Assembly: GCF_009792295.1 (NCBI RefSeq)
Contig: NZ_CP039934.1
Location: forward strand, 2,252,501 to 2,316,500
DNA length: 64,000 bases
Direction of reading: 5' to 3'
Origin: Myroides fluvii
Lineage (GTDB): Bacteria; Bacteroidota; Bacteroidia; Flavobacteriales; Flavobacteriaceae
Made by a program: the position numbers and the translations under genes. Shown here piece after piece: positions 37,393 through 45,695 of this stretch; position 1 is the stretch's first letter; every line of letters begins with the position of its first letter. Below the pieces are notes generated by a model that worked only from the letters and a program-made list of their open reading frames with translations, was not told the DNA's origin and did not search any database.

Positions 37393-37472
37393 CAGCTTTT
37401 GTAGTAGATATTAGAAATACTTTGTTAAATTTGGTTGAGATAAAAACAAAACTTTAATTTAACACCAGTACA

Positions 37473-37706
37473 ATGAAATTAGGAGATATCGACGTAGCAG
37501 GAGAATTAATCGATTTAAACTTTCAATTATTAAGAACACAAATCTTATTAGAAGAAGTTTTAAAACACAATGCAGAAACATTAAAATTGCCTTCACCCGA
37601 AGCAATGAGTGAAATTAATGAATTTGCTTTGCAATCTATTCAAAAGAAATTTCCAAATATGAATATCGCTAAAAGAGACGATGAACAACAGCCTCAAGCG
37701 GAATAA
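37473..37706 (+). CDS. Small conserved-looking protein of unknown function
   Basis: A 77-residue soluble, acidic protein (KLGDIDVAGELIDLNFQLLRTQILLEEVLKHN...) with two predicted amphipathic helices and a polar C-terminal tail (KRDDEQQPQAE). There is no signal peptide or membrane segment. It follows lysA by 80 bp and has its own strong terminator. Its regular coding character (no rare codons, good wobble bias) makes it a likely real gene. I do not recognise its family. Confidence 0.7.
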   Translation: MKLGDIDVAGELIDLNFQLLRTQILLEEVLKHNAETLKLPSPEAMSEINEFALQSIQKKFPNMNIAKRDDEQQPQAE

Positions 37707-37711
37707 GAAAT

Positions 37712-37745
37712 AAAAAAAGTCGTGATGAAAATCACGACTTTTTTT
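37712..37745. terminator. Bidirectional terminator between convergent genes
   Basis: Stem aaagtcgtgat / atcacgacttt flanked by A7 and T7 runs, serving the small ORF on the plus strand and the lipoprotein gene on the minus strand. Confidence 0.85.
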
Positions 37746-37751
37746 ATGATA

Positions 37752-38240
37752 TTAACTACAATAGGAAGAATTCCAATTTGTATGTCCTCGTCCTTCCCAG
37801 CATTGATAACTTTGTTTGATTTGCGTTACTTGTTTTGTCCCGTCTTTTTCTTTTATAGTCATTACAACTTTTTTAGCTCGTATTGAATCATCATTTATTC
37901 CATCTTCAACCAAAGTAACTAAGGTTAGTGCAGAGTTAGACATTTGTAAAACGGAGATGTTATAGGTATACTTTCCTTCTGCCGCTTTATCTTCAGGTGC
38001 GTAAAATTGCATGATTTCTTCTACTGAAGTACTTTTTTTCTGTTGAATAGCCTCGTTCAGTTTATCTACTGTTTCTTGCGAAATCAATTCATACTCTTCA
38101 ATAGCTGAATTGATTGTCGCTTGATCGATTGGCGTGCTTGTCTCTACTTCAGAAGGAGTTGTAGCTGTTGCTTTGTCTTTACAGCCTATCACACTTACCC
38201 CAACAAGTACAATACTCAAATAATAAAATAATCTATTCAT
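37752..38240 (-). CDS. Putative lipoprotein of unknown function
   Basis: A 162-residue protein with a signal peptide and lipobox VIGC (Cys about residue 20), followed by KDK. A helical middle part (AIEEYELISQETVDKLNEAIQQKK) is followed by a beta-rich region and a C terminus holding a Cys pair (SYQCWEGRGHTNWNSSYCS), which may form a disulfide. I do not recognise a family. It is probably exported to the cell envelope. Confidence 0.7.
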   Translation of the reverse strand: MNRLFYYLSIVLVGVSVIGCKDKATATTPSEVETSTPIDQATINSAIEEYELISQETVDKLNEAIQQKKSTSVEEIMQFYAPEDKAAEGKYTYNISVLQMSNSALTLVTLVEDGINDDSIRAKKVVMTIKEKDGTKQVTQIKQSYQCWEGRGHTNWNSSYCS

Positions 38241-38364
38241 AGCTAATTAGTTAAGATTGTTGTCTTATAAATATAGAGAAAAAAAACAGAGCATTGTAAT
38301 TATTTTTTACATTAATGTTAAATTCAGTAAAGCTTAACTTGTAAACGGGTGATAAAAAGACAAA

Positions 38365-39588
38365 TTAAATGCCAATTTCGAACTGCATTCTAAAATACCA
38401 GTTGTTTTGATTTGATCCTTGGTAAAAATCTAGTTTATCATAGGTCAATTCCGCTTGAAGTTTAAAGGCATGTTCCCATAAATACTTGGTTACACCTAAA
38501 GTAAATTCAGTTGTATTGGGTAAATTTAATTGTTCGTGCAATTGAGTTTTCATTTTTTGATTGGAAACACGTCCGATTAATTCGTAATTGCTTGGAAATA
38601 AATAGCTCAATTGATAGTCCATACCGTGTCCTGCATAGACATAACTACTGCGTTTAGTGCCATCTGGATCTATGCCGTAAGTAATGGCATCGTCTACATT
38701 TCGATTCATAAAAGAAACCATTCCCGACCATCCGTTATATTTTAGGATGGCATCTGCCATAAACGAGTTTAGATTTCTTGTTTCATACAACTTACTTCCA
38801 GTTTGTCCTTGCGAATTTTCTGCATTGTTATTATGTGAAAAAGTTCCTGCTAACATTAACTTAGGAGTGGTTTCTCTAGCAATATCTCCTTCAAAGTAAG
38901 CGCCGTTGTTTTTAAAACTTCCCATTGGGAATAATTCTACACGTCCTGTTAAAGCATAACTATCACTTTCAGAACCTTGGTAGTTTCTTCCGCGTCCTGT
39001 TGAAACGGCCGTTTTAATTACATATCCAAATTTTTCTTTTCGCTCTTGGTGATAGTAAGCCTGTAATCCAAAATCGCGATCGATATTAAATTTAGAGTTG
39101 TTAATTGAACGGTCTGTCAATTGAAGTGCTCCTGATGAGTTAATGCGTTGTCTATTTCCTGGAAGTTTGGTCTGTCCAAAAATGAAGCTCCAATTTTCAT
39201 TCGGACGGTAGGTCATTGCCGCATCGCGGATGATGTTAATCGGTTCGCCTTCAACCGTTTTTCCCATGTCTTTTGGCGCAAAGGACAATTGGATAACATA
39301 CAAGAATTTGGGATTTCCAACATAACCATCGAAGCGCAAACGCAAGCGTCGAATTTCTCCTTCGTACTTTGTTTTTTCTCCTTCATTCTCCATGAAAGTC
39401 AGACGGTTTTGCATGCGGAAACGCAAGTTTAACTGAAAAATACTGTCTGATGAAGTAATACCTACTCCTTTTCCAAAGTTGTAGTAAGGAAGTTGAGCTA
39501 ACTTAATATCGTTATTAGCTGTCTCAATCTTTTGTGCTATTGCGTTAAGTGATAGTAACGACAATATTAATAAATAGATTTTTTTCAT
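38365..39588 (-). CDS. Phosphate-selective porin O/P family outer-membrane protein
   Basis: A 407-residue outer-membrane protein with signal peptide (MKKIYLLILSLLSLNAIAQ). The strand pattern includes LNLRFRMQNRLTFME, RRLRLRFDGYVGNPKFLYVIQLSFAP, IFGQTKLPGNRQR and a terminal strand ending FRMQFEIGI, characteristic of the OprO/OprP porin family. It is monocistronic. Whether it prefers phosphate, polyphosphate or other anions cannot be said. Confidence 0.85.
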   Translation of the reverse strand: MKKIYLLILSLLSLNAIAQKIETANNDIKLAQLPYYNFGKGVGITSSDSIFQLNLRFRMQNRLTFMENEGEKTKYEGEIRRLRLRFDGYVGNPKFLYVIQLSFAPKDMGKTVEGEPINIIRDAAMTYRPNENWSFIFGQTKLPGNRQRINSSGALQLTDRSINNSKFNIDRDFGLQAYYHQERKEKFGYVIKTAVSTGRGRNYQGSESDSYALTGRVELFPMGSFKNNGAYFEGDIARETTPKLMLAGTFSHNNNAENSQGQTGSKLYETRNLNSFMADAILKYNGWSGMVSFMNRNVDDAITYGIDPDGTKRSSYVYAGHGMDYQLSYLFPSNYELIGRVSNQKMKTQLHEQLNLPNTTEFTLGVTKYLWEHAFKLQAELTYDKLDFYQGSNQNNWYFRMQFEIGI

Positions 39589-39710
39589 GTGTTCGTGTGT
39601 TGAGATTGCAAAAATAAGATTAGTTTTGTTTCCACATTTAGATTGTTGTTATTGAAATGTAAGGACAATGTTATTAAATGGTTAACTAAAGATAGTAAAG
39701 AAAAAACAGC

Positions 39711-40544
39711 ATGTCATATATTGGATATCATTTTACAGTAGAGCCTTTGGTGCCTGGTGTAGAGATTCTTATCGCAGAATTAGGTGAAAAAGCATTTGAG
39801 AGTTTTGAAGAAACAGCTATAGGGGTTAGCGCTTATGTGCAAGAAAACCTATGGACAGAAGATATTTTAGAAGATATTTTTATTCTTCAATCCGATCAAT
39901 TTACTATTACGTATAGAAAAGAGGAAATAGAGCAGGTGAATTGGAATGAGGAATGGGAAAAGAATTTCAATCCCATTGATGTAGACGGTATGTGCTATAT
40001 TCGAGCGCCTTTTCACGAAAAAACACAAGCGCAGTACGATATCGTAATTGAACCTAAAATGAGTTTTGGAACAGGACATCACGAAACAACCTATATGATG
40101 GTGCGCCAAATCTTGACGAACGAAATGCAAGATAAGGTGGTTTTAGATATGGGATGTGGAACGGCAATTTTAGCCATTTTAGCAGCCATGCGTGGTGCCA
40201 AACACGTAGATGCCATCGATATTGACAATTGGTGTTACCTTAATTCTATCGAAAATGCAGAACGCAATGCTTGTGCGAATGTTGCAGTTTTTGAAGGGGA
40301 TGCATCCATTTTGACAAAGGAACCTAAATACGATGTTGTTTTAGCAAATATTAATCGAAATATCTTGTTGAATGATATGGACCACTATATCAAAACAATG
40401 AAAGAAAATGCGGAAATTTACTTCAGTGGATTCTATACAGAAGATGTGTCAAGTATTAAAAAAGCAGCAGAAGAAAAAGGTTTAACCTTTGAAAATCAAT
40501 TAGAAAAAAATAATTGGGTATCTTTGAAATTTAAAAAACGTTAG
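39711..40544 (+). CDS. prmA: Ribosomal protein L11 methyltransferase
   Basis: A 277-residue SAM-dependent methyltransferase. The substrate-contact block KMSFGTGHHETTYMM precedes the SAM motif LDMGCGTAILAILAAMRGAKHVDAIDID. The catalytic-pocket motif VVLANINRNIL follows. The order and spacing are those of PrmA, which methylates ribosomal protein L11. It is 21 bp upstream of clpS, the usual gene order in flavobacteria as far as I know. Confidence 0.94.
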   Translation: MSYIGYHFTVEPLVPGVEILIAELGEKAFESFEETAIGVSAYVQENLWTEDILEDIFILQSDQFTITYRKEEIEQVNWNEEWEKNFNPIDVDGMCYIRAPFHEKTQAQYDIVIEPKMSFGTGHHETTYMMVRQILTNEMQDKVVLDMGCGTAILAILAAMRGAKHVDAIDIDNWCYLNSIENAERNACANVAVFEGDASILTKEPKYDVVLANINRNILLNDMDHYIKTMKENAEIYFSGFYTEDVSSIKKAAEEKGLTFENQLEKNNWVSLKFKKR

Positions 40545-40565
40545 TCATATTAAAATCTTACTGGT

Positions 40566-40841
40566 ATGAGTACAAAGGAAATAGTTGAAGAAAAAATTGA
40601 TGTATCAGAGTTATTAAACGGACAAAGTGAAATTATCTTGTACAATGATGATGTAAATACCTTTGATCACGTTATTGATACCTTAGTGAAAGTATGCGAT
40701 CATACCGCAGAACAAGCGGAACAATGTGCTGTTTTAGTGCATTACACAGGAAAGTGTACGGTGAAGACGGGTGAGTTTAAAAAACTAAAACCACAATGCC
40801 TGCAATTATTAGACGCAGGGTTAAGTGCAGAAATACAGTAA
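40566..40841 (+). CDS. clpS: ATP-dependent Clp protease adaptor ClpS
   Basis: A 91-residue adaptor that delivers N-degron proteins to ClpAP/ClpCP. The binding motif reads ILYNDDVNTFDHVIDTLVKVCDHTAEQAEQCAVLVHYTGKC, with the conserved D-D-x-N-T-F-D-H-V of ClpS and the substrate pocket residues. It is cotranscribed with prmA and followed by a terminator that overlaps its stop codon. Confidence 0.95.
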   Translation: MSTKEIVEEKIDVSELLNGQSEIILYNDDVNTFDHVIDTLVKVCDHTAEQAEQCAVLVHYTGKCTVKTGEFKKLKPQCLQLLDAGLSAEIQ

Positions 40842-40869
40842 AAAAGGGAGCAAATAGCTCCCTTTTTTA
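40841..40869 (+). terminator. Terminator of the prmA-clpS operon
   Basis: Stem aaaaagggagc / gctccctttttt, starting at the clpS stop codon. Confidence 0.85.
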
Positions 40870-40915
40870 TTTAAATGTTGTTTTTTTTTCAAGATGTAAT
40901 GTATACACGCTCTTC

Positions 40916-42307
40916 TTACTTATCCATTCGAACAAATTTAGGCGTAAAGGTTCCTAACACTTTTACGAGATCCTCTTGGGCTTGCATCACGGCGTTAATG
41001 TCTTTATACGCCATTGGTGCTTCGTCTACGCTTCCGCCAATCAGTTGAACACCTGTCGTTTTGAGTGCCGTTTTGATGTCGCTCTTCGTGAATTTACTCT
41101 TGCAAACATTTCTCGAATGCAAGCGACCTGCTCCGTGAGAGGCTGAATTTAAACTTGCCTCATTTCCCAAACCTTCCACAATGAATCCATTGGTGGTCAT
41201 CGAACCAGGAATGATACCCAATTGACCTACTGCAGCAGGGGTTGCTCCTTTGCGGTGTACAACGAGATCTTCCCCATTGATAGTCTCTTTCCACGCAAAA
41301 TTGTGATGATTCTCAATGGTAAAGGCAATCTGTTTACCCAAGGCCTTGGCAATTCGACGGTGAATGTCATCGTGACAAGCCTTGGCATAATCCCCTGCTA
41401 AATTCATAGCCAACCAATATTCTTGTCCATCGTGTGTATCGAGATCCAACCAAGCTAAATGCTGCGCATTACTCGGCAGGGGACATTGCTTGGTCGCTAA
41501 ATACGTATAGTGCTTGGCTATATTCGCTCCTAACCCCCTGGATCCACTGTGTGATAAGACAGCAAGATAATCACCGGGAATTAATTTCCACTCGGGCTTG
41601 GTTTCCGTTAAACGTACAACGCCAATTTCGACGAAGTGATTTCCACTTCCCGAAGTTCCCAATTGTTTATACGCCTTGTCTAACAACCCTTTTACAAAGG
41701 GAATGTTTTTAAACTCATCGCGATAGAATACTTCGTGATCTGCCTTGTTTTGATGGGTTTCATACATCCCAAATTTGGTGTGATTCGATAAAATATTCAA
41801 CAATTGATGGTCTTTTCCCTTGAGGAAGTTAGCGGGTAAATTGAAGACGGATAAACTCATCCTACATCCGATATCCACTCCAACTCCGTAGGGAATTACC
41901 GCATTGTGTGTGGCTAAAACCCCACCTATAGGCAATCCATATCCATAATGTGCATCGGGCATTAAAGCTCCTGCCACTGCAACGGGTAATTTTAGAGCGG
42001 TATACAATTGATATTTGGTTTGTTCGTCTATCGCATCTTCTCCAAAAATAGAGAAAGGCGCTCTTGTATGGGTCAACGCATGTCGTTTGACCTCTACTTG
42101 TTTAATCATACTTTCGGCTACTTTTCCCCAAATGCCATCGCCTAAATAGGCCTCGGGGTTTTGTAACACTTGTTTTGCTTCTTTTAGCACCGCGTCTTTG
42201 TTTTCTTTTTTCTTATAACGACTGATGGTGCCTAAAGCAATATTGATGGTATTGTTTTGAGGAAAACCCAATTGAATTAAGTCTTTCCCTGAAAGTTTCC
42301 TTCCCAT
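40916..42307 (-). CDS. rtcB: RNA-splicing ligase RtcB
   Basis: A 463-residue RtcB, joining RNA 2',3'-cyclic phosphate and 5'-hydroxyl ends with GTP and Mn. Motifs include GVGVDIGCRMS (metal ligands), GTSGSGNHFVEIG, LSHSGSRGLG, and the guanylylated His in HGAGRLHSR. I choose the start at 42307 (MGRKLSGKDLIQLGF), which gives the usual length; the frame extends 15 codons upstream without support. No archease, RtcA or RtcR gene is adjacent. Confidence 0.93.
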   Translation of the reverse strand: MGRKLSGKDLIQLGFPQNNTINIALGTISRYKKKENKDAVLKEAKQVLQNPEAYLGDGIWGKVAESMIKQVEVKRHALTHTRAPFSIFGEDAIDEQTKYQLYTALKLPVAVAGALMPDAHYGYGLPIGGVLATHNAVIPYGVGVDIGCRMSLSVFNLPANFLKGKDHQLLNILSNHTKFGMYETHQNKADHEVFYRDEFKNIPFVKGLLDKAYKQLGTSGSGNHFVEIGVVRLTETKPEWKLIPGDYLAVLSHSGSRGLGANIAKHYTYLATKQCPLPSNAQHLAWLDLDTHDGQEYWLAMNLAGDYAKACHDDIHRRIAKALGKQIAFTIENHHNFAWKETINGEDLVVHRKGATPAAVGQLGIIPGSMTTNGFIVEGLGNEASLNSASHGAGRLHSRNVCKSKFTKSDIKTALKTTGVQLIGGSVDEAPMAYKDINAVMQAQEDLVKVLGTFTPKFVRMDK

Positions 42308-42423
42308 GATCTGTTGTTTAATTGACAATAATGGCCATGCTGTAAAGGCCATGGCTTAAAAAATCGTTGGTGTTTGGCCAACACGTCAATTCGGGTTTTT
42401 GTAAAGGGTCCGGAGTAAACAAA

Positions 42424-42453
42424 AAAAGCCCGAATTTACATCTTCGGGCTTTT
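42424..42453 (-). terminator. Terminator of the 26-codon ORF
   Basis: Stem aaaagcccgaa / ttcgggctttt with a T7 run in the minus direction, 23 bp past the small ORF's stop codon and 117 bp upstream of rtcB. Confidence 0.75.
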
Positions 42454-42475
42454 CATATATAAAAGTGTTTTTTTA

Positions 42476-42556
42476 TTAGAGTGAAGTACCACGAAGATAC
42501 ACCCAAGCAACCTGTGCTGGTGTGAACAATGCTGATGTAGAATTTTGTACAAACAT
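42476..42556 (-). CDS. Small isolated ORF, 26 residues, own promoter and terminator
   Basis: On the minus strand an ATG at 42556 opens a 26-codon frame (begins MFVQNSTSALFTPAQVAWVY, ends LRGTSL) that stops at 42476. A promoter-like pair lies about 20-50 bp upstream and a clear terminator 23 bp downstream, so it has the layout of a complete tiny gene. There is no signal peptide. The peptide is mildly amphipathic with one Trp. It could be a small regulatory or structural peptide, or an sRNA with a chance ORF. I do not recognise the family. Confidence 0.45.
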   Translation of the reverse strand: MFVQNSTSALFTPAQVAWVYLRGTSL

Positions 42557-42577
42557 TTTTTCTTCGTTTTAATGTGT

Positions 42578-42605
42578 TAAACTTATTTGAATGCAAATTT
42601 TGCAA
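42578..42605 (-). promoter_or_regulatory. Candidate promoter of the 26-codon ORF
   Basis: TAAGTTTA (42585-42578, one mismatch to TAnnTTTG) with TTG at 42605-42603 and a 17-bp spacer. Confidence 0.45.
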
Positions 42606-42710
42606 AAACTTTCTGATATAAACAATGAAAATTGAATTTTTATTTTTTAGAAGAAAAATAAGGAGAAATAGGTCGAATGGTGTCAAAGGGAGAATTGATG
42701 AGTTAAATCA

Positions 42711-42739
42711 TTGCGATTGTATAGATTTGTCTATTTTTG
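42711..42739 (+). promoter_or_regulatory. Promoter of the lipoprotein gene at 42757
   Basis: TTG at 42711-42713 and TATTTTTG at 42732-42739 with an 18-bp spacer; a second -7-like TAGATTTG overlaps at 42722. The start codon is 17 bp downstream. Confidence 0.6.
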
Positions 42740-42756
42740 TAAATAAAATATAGATT

Positions 42757-43500
42757 ATGAAAAAAGTAATTGGTTTAGTGATGGCCTTCGGTTTTCTATT
42801 TCAATCGTGTGTGACAACAGAAGAGGTAACGGTAAAAAAAGAAGGAGCAATCACTTATGCAATGGATATGGATTTTTCGGAATTGCTACAAGCCATGCCC
42901 AACTCAAATAGTATGTCTAAAGACGTAAAAAAGGCATTGGATTTGATTAACGGTGAAGAATTGTCTGTAGAACAACTGTTGGATATCAGTTTGTTAGAAA
43001 GTAAAAATCCAGAACAAAAAAGAGATAGTATCCTGAAGGCAAATCCCGATTTATTAAAGAAAACGGAAAACCTTCGCGTACGTGTAATGATGAACGATTC
43101 TATCGGAAATGTAGGATTAAAAATTAGAGCGAAAAATGCATCAGACTTGAATGCGTCTTTGATTAATCTAGTGGAATTAAGTGCATTAGGAGAAGCGGGA
43201 ACAAAGAAATTAGATACTCCTGAATTTGTGAAAAATTCTAAATTTGATTTTAAGAAGAAAACGCTACACCGAACCATTTCAGTTAAATCAGAAGATTTGC
43301 AAAAAGGCTTGGGTGAACTTGGGCAAATGGCAGGAATGTTTACGTATAGAATTAAAGTAAATTTTGAACAACCTATAAAAACTGTTTCGTATCAAGATGC
43401 TACGATTTCGCAAGATGGAAAGTCTTTTATCAAAGAATTCAAGATGTCAGATGTTATGAACGACCCAAAAATATTGGAATATAAAGTAGAATTGAAATAA
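42757..43500 (+). CDS. Putative lipoprotein of unknown function
   Basis: A 247-residue protein with signal peptide and lipobox FQSC (Cys at 18), followed by VTTEE, an acidic stretch compatible with surface export. The mature part is rich in helix and beta strand (AITYAMDMDFSELLQAMPNS, RVRVMMNDSIGNVGLKIRAKN, FTYRIKVNFEQPIKTVSY). No catalytic motif is visible and I do not recognise the family. It has its own promoter and terminator. Confidence 0.72.
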   Translation: MKKVIGLVMAFGFLFQSCVTTEEVTVKKEGAITYAMDMDFSELLQAMPNSNSMSKDVKKALDLINGEELSVEQLLDISLLESKNPEQKRDSILKANPDLLKKTENLRVRVMMNDSIGNVGLKIRAKNASDLNASLINLVELSALGEAGTKKLDTPEFVKNSKFDFKKKTLHRTISVKSEDLQKGLGELGQMAGMFTYRIKVNFEQPIKTVSYQDATISQDGKSFIKEFKMSDVMNDPKILEYKVELK

Positions 43501-43533
43501 AAAAATGCTTGTCGAAAGACAAGCATTTTTTTT
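43501..43533. terminator. Bidirectional terminator between convergent genes
   Basis: Stem aaaaatgcttgtc / gacaagcattttt with T8. It overlaps the stop of the SRPBCC gene on the minus strand. Confidence 0.85.
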
Positions 43534-43924
43534 ATAATTTATTCATATTTGCAGCTAAAGCTTCGATGAATTTTCCGATGGGTCCTTTCACCATCATCGC
43601 CATCATGGGGTTGAAATTTCCTTCAAAGTGAAGTTGAATTTCCGTATTGTTGGCGTCAATTGCTGCGATATTTCCCGTTAAGGTAAACGGCAACTTATCA
43701 CTAGCTGCACCTAAAACAATTTTAGAATGCGGTACTTCCTCTTTTTTCTTTAATTTAATCTCTGGCATCCCTTTTAAAGCAAAGATGAAAGAGTCATCTC
43801 CTGTTACTTCAAATTTAGCGATTGATTCAGGCATTAATTTCTCGAAGTTTTTTACGTCGGATAATGCGTTAAATATATATTCAGCGGATTGCGCTACTTT
43901 TACTTTTGGACTTTCTAATTGCAT
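43532..43924 (-). CDS. SRPBCC (START-like) family protein
   Basis: A 130-residue small protein with the helix-grip pattern: QLESPKVKVAQSAEYIFNALSDVKNFEKLMPE at the N terminus, beta strands in the middle (SFIFALKGMPEIKLKKKE), and a long C-terminal helix (FNPMMAMMVKGPIGKFIEALAANMNKL). Such proteins bind hydrophobic ligands. The specific ligand is unknown. It follows pyrE by 16 bp on the same strand, so it may share its transcript. Confidence 0.75.
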   Translation of the reverse strand: MQLESPKVKVAQSAEYIFNALSDVKNFEKLMPESIAKFEVTGDDSFIFALKGMPEIKLKKKEEVPHSKIVLGAASDKLPFTLTGNIAAIDANNTEIQLHFEGNFNPMMAMMVKGPIGKFIEALAANMNKL

Positions 43925-43940
43925 ACTTTTATTTCTTTAA

Positions 43941-44582
43941 TTATTGATTCCATTCTGATGGATTAACTCTCCATTCTTGTAGTGTTTCTAAATCAGAAGC
44001 AGAAATGTAGTTTTGTTTTACTGCGTTTTCCAATAAAGAAGTATAATTACTCAAGGTTGTCAATTCAACGCCTGCTTGAGCAAAATTATCTTTTGATACC
44101 TGAAATTCATAGGTGAAAATAGCAGCCATACCCAAAATAGTCGCGCCATTCTCCTTTAAAGCTTCTACAGCTTGTAAGCTACTTTTTCCTGTACTAATCA
44201 AATCTTCAATGACAACAACCTTTTTTCCTGGCTCTAGTTGTCCTTCAATTTGATTTTGTCTTCCGTGTTTTTTTGGTTCAGGACGAACATAAACGAAAGG
44301 CAACTCCAAGGCCTCAGCCACCAATAAACCAATTCCAATTGCTCCTGTTGCTACACCAGCAATTACTTCAGGCTTGCCATATTTCTCCACAATGTGTTTG
44401 GCGAATTCCTCTTTTAAGTACTTTCTTATCTCCGGATAAGACAGCGTAATACGATTATCACAATAAATTGGAGATTTCCATCCTGATGCCCATGTAAAAG
44501 GATTTTTTGGATTTAATTTAATTGCGTTAATTTGCAGAAGTAATTCGGCAGTTTGTTGAGCTGTTTCTTTAGTAAAAATCAT
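43941..44582 (-). CDS. pyrE: Orotate phosphoribosyltransferase
   Basis: A 213-residue enzyme making orotidine monophosphate from orotate and PRPP in pyrimidine synthesis. It has the N-terminal KLNPKNPFTWASGWKSPIYCDNR and catalytic loop RPEPKKHGRQNQIEG. The PRPP-binding motif VVVIEDLISTGKSS is clear. Together these identify PyrE. It is divergent from the Nudix gene, with only 7 bp between start codons. Confidence 0.95.
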   Translation of the reverse strand: MIFTKETAQQTAELLLQINAIKLNPKNPFTWASGWKSPIYCDNRITLSYPEIRKYLKEEFAKHIVEKYGKPEVIAGVATGAIGIGLLVAEALELPFVYVRPEPKKHGRQNQIEGQLEPGKKVVVIEDLISTGKSSLQAVEALKENGATILGMAAIFTYEFQVSKDNFAQAGVELTTLSNYTSLLENAVKQNYISASDLETLQEWRVNPSEWNQ

Positions 44583-44589
44583 AATACAA

Positions 44590-45195
44590 ATGTATAAAGT
44601 TTTTGTAAACGATAAACCGTTGTTTCTAACTGATAAAATTGAGAAAGAAACCGATTTTCAGTTGTTCTTGTTAGACAGTGTTGATATTGACAAAATTATC
44701 ATTAAATATTTTCAAAATAAAATTGATAAGGCATTTTTATATCATCCAGACGAAAAAGCCATGATGAAAAGGCTAAAAGAAAAAATTCCAGTGCAAAAAG
44801 CTGGGGGTGGAGTAGTGTATAATGCTGAAGGAAAGGTACTTTTTATAAAGCGCAATGGCAAATGGGATTTACCTAAAGGTGGAATTGAAAAACACGAAGA
44901 AATTGAGGAAACTGCAGTGAGAGAAGTGGAGGAAGAAACTGGAGTACGCCAATTAAAGGTGGTTAAAAAATTGCCGAAAACTTACCACGTGTTTAAACGA
45001 AATGGCAAGTATCGATTGAAAATTACGAGTTGGTTTGAAATGACAACCTCTTATGATGGCGAATTAATGGGACAGACCGAGGAAGGAATTGAAGAAGTAG
45101 TGTGGTTTGACAAGCGACAAATCAAAGAAGCGATGTCGAATTCCTATGAGAATATTAAGCTTTTAGTAGAAGAAGCAGGTTTGCTTAATGAATAA
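44590..45195 (+). CDS. NUDIX hydrolase
   Basis: A 201-residue protein. The Nudix box is complete (GGIEKHEEIEETAVREVEEETGV at about 97-119, with the G-x5-E-x7-REV-xEExG pattern). The first 65 residues form an extra N-terminal domain (FQLFLLDSVDIDKIIIKYFQNK) not needed for the Nudix fold. The substrate, a nucleoside diphosphate linked to another group, cannot be predicted. It is divergent from pyrE. Confidence 0.85.
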   Translation: MYKVFVNDKPLFLTDKIEKETDFQLFLLDSVDIDKIIIKYFQNKIDKAFLYHPDEKAMMKRLKEKIPVQKAGGGVVYNAEGKVLFIKRNGKWDLPKGGIEKHEEIEETAVREVEEETGVRQLKVVKKLPKTYHVFKRNGKYRLKITSWFEMTTSYDGELMGQTEEGIEEVVWFDKRQIKEAMSNSYENIKLLVEEAGLLNE

Positions 45196-45197
45196 AT

Positions 45198-45226
45198 AAA
45201 AAAGTCGCTCATGAGCGACTTTTTTA
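45198..45226. terminator. Bidirectional terminator between Nudix gene and coaD
   Basis: Stem aaaaaagtcgctc / gagcgactttttt with a 2-nt centre; A run and T run on both sides. Confidence 0.8.
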
Positions 45227-45229
45227 TAT

Positions 45230-45682
45230 TTATATCCGTACTGGTGTAGGTACCAATTTGGTGTAATCTCCATTATTGCGAATGACATCTCGAACAATGC
45301 TCGAACTGATAAAGGAAGTGCTGGCAGCAGTCAATAAAAATACAGTTTCAATTTTAGTTAAGAATCGATTGGTATGTGCAATAGCCTTCTCAAATTCAAA
45401 ATCTGCTGGATTTCTCAATCCTCTTAAAATAAACTGTGCTTCTCTTAGGTGACAAAAATCAGTGGTTAATCCTTGATAGGTTTCTACTTTTATTTTTGGT
45501 TCGTTGGCAAAGGTTTTCTCAATAAAAACTTTGCGTTCTTCTAAGGTGAACATGTATTTTTTATCAGCATTAACACCAATAGCAATGATAATCTCATCAA
45601 AAAGAGGTAAGGCTCGTTTGATGATATCATAATGTCCATTTGTAATCGGGTCAAATGACCCTGGAAAAACAGCTCTTCTCAT
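45230..45682 (-). CDS. coaD: Phosphopantetheine adenylyltransferase
   Basis: A 150-residue nucleotidyltransferase making dephospho-CoA from 4'-phosphopantetheine and ATP. It has the T/HxGH motif in FPGSFDPITNGHYDII, the substrate loop LRGLRNPADFEFE, and the C-terminal ISSSIVRDVIRNNGD. It shares a minus-strand unit with ddl, whose stop codon lies 13 bp upstream of the coaD start codon. Confidence 0.96.
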   Translation of the reverse strand: MRRAVFPGSFDPITNGHYDIIKRALPLFDEIIIAIGVNADKKYMFTLEERKVFIEKTFANEPKIKVETYQGLTTDFCHLREAQFILRGLRNPADFEFEKAIAHTNRFLTKIETVFLLTAASTSFISSSIVRDVIRNNGDYTKLVPTPVRI

Positions 45683-45695
45683 AGTTTGGGAGTCT

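Noticed and set aside
42453..42686. 77-codon minus-strand ORF overlapping the small gene
   Set aside because: It is in another frame than the 26-codon ORF, runs through the promoter and terminator region, and has low-complexity AT-rich composition.
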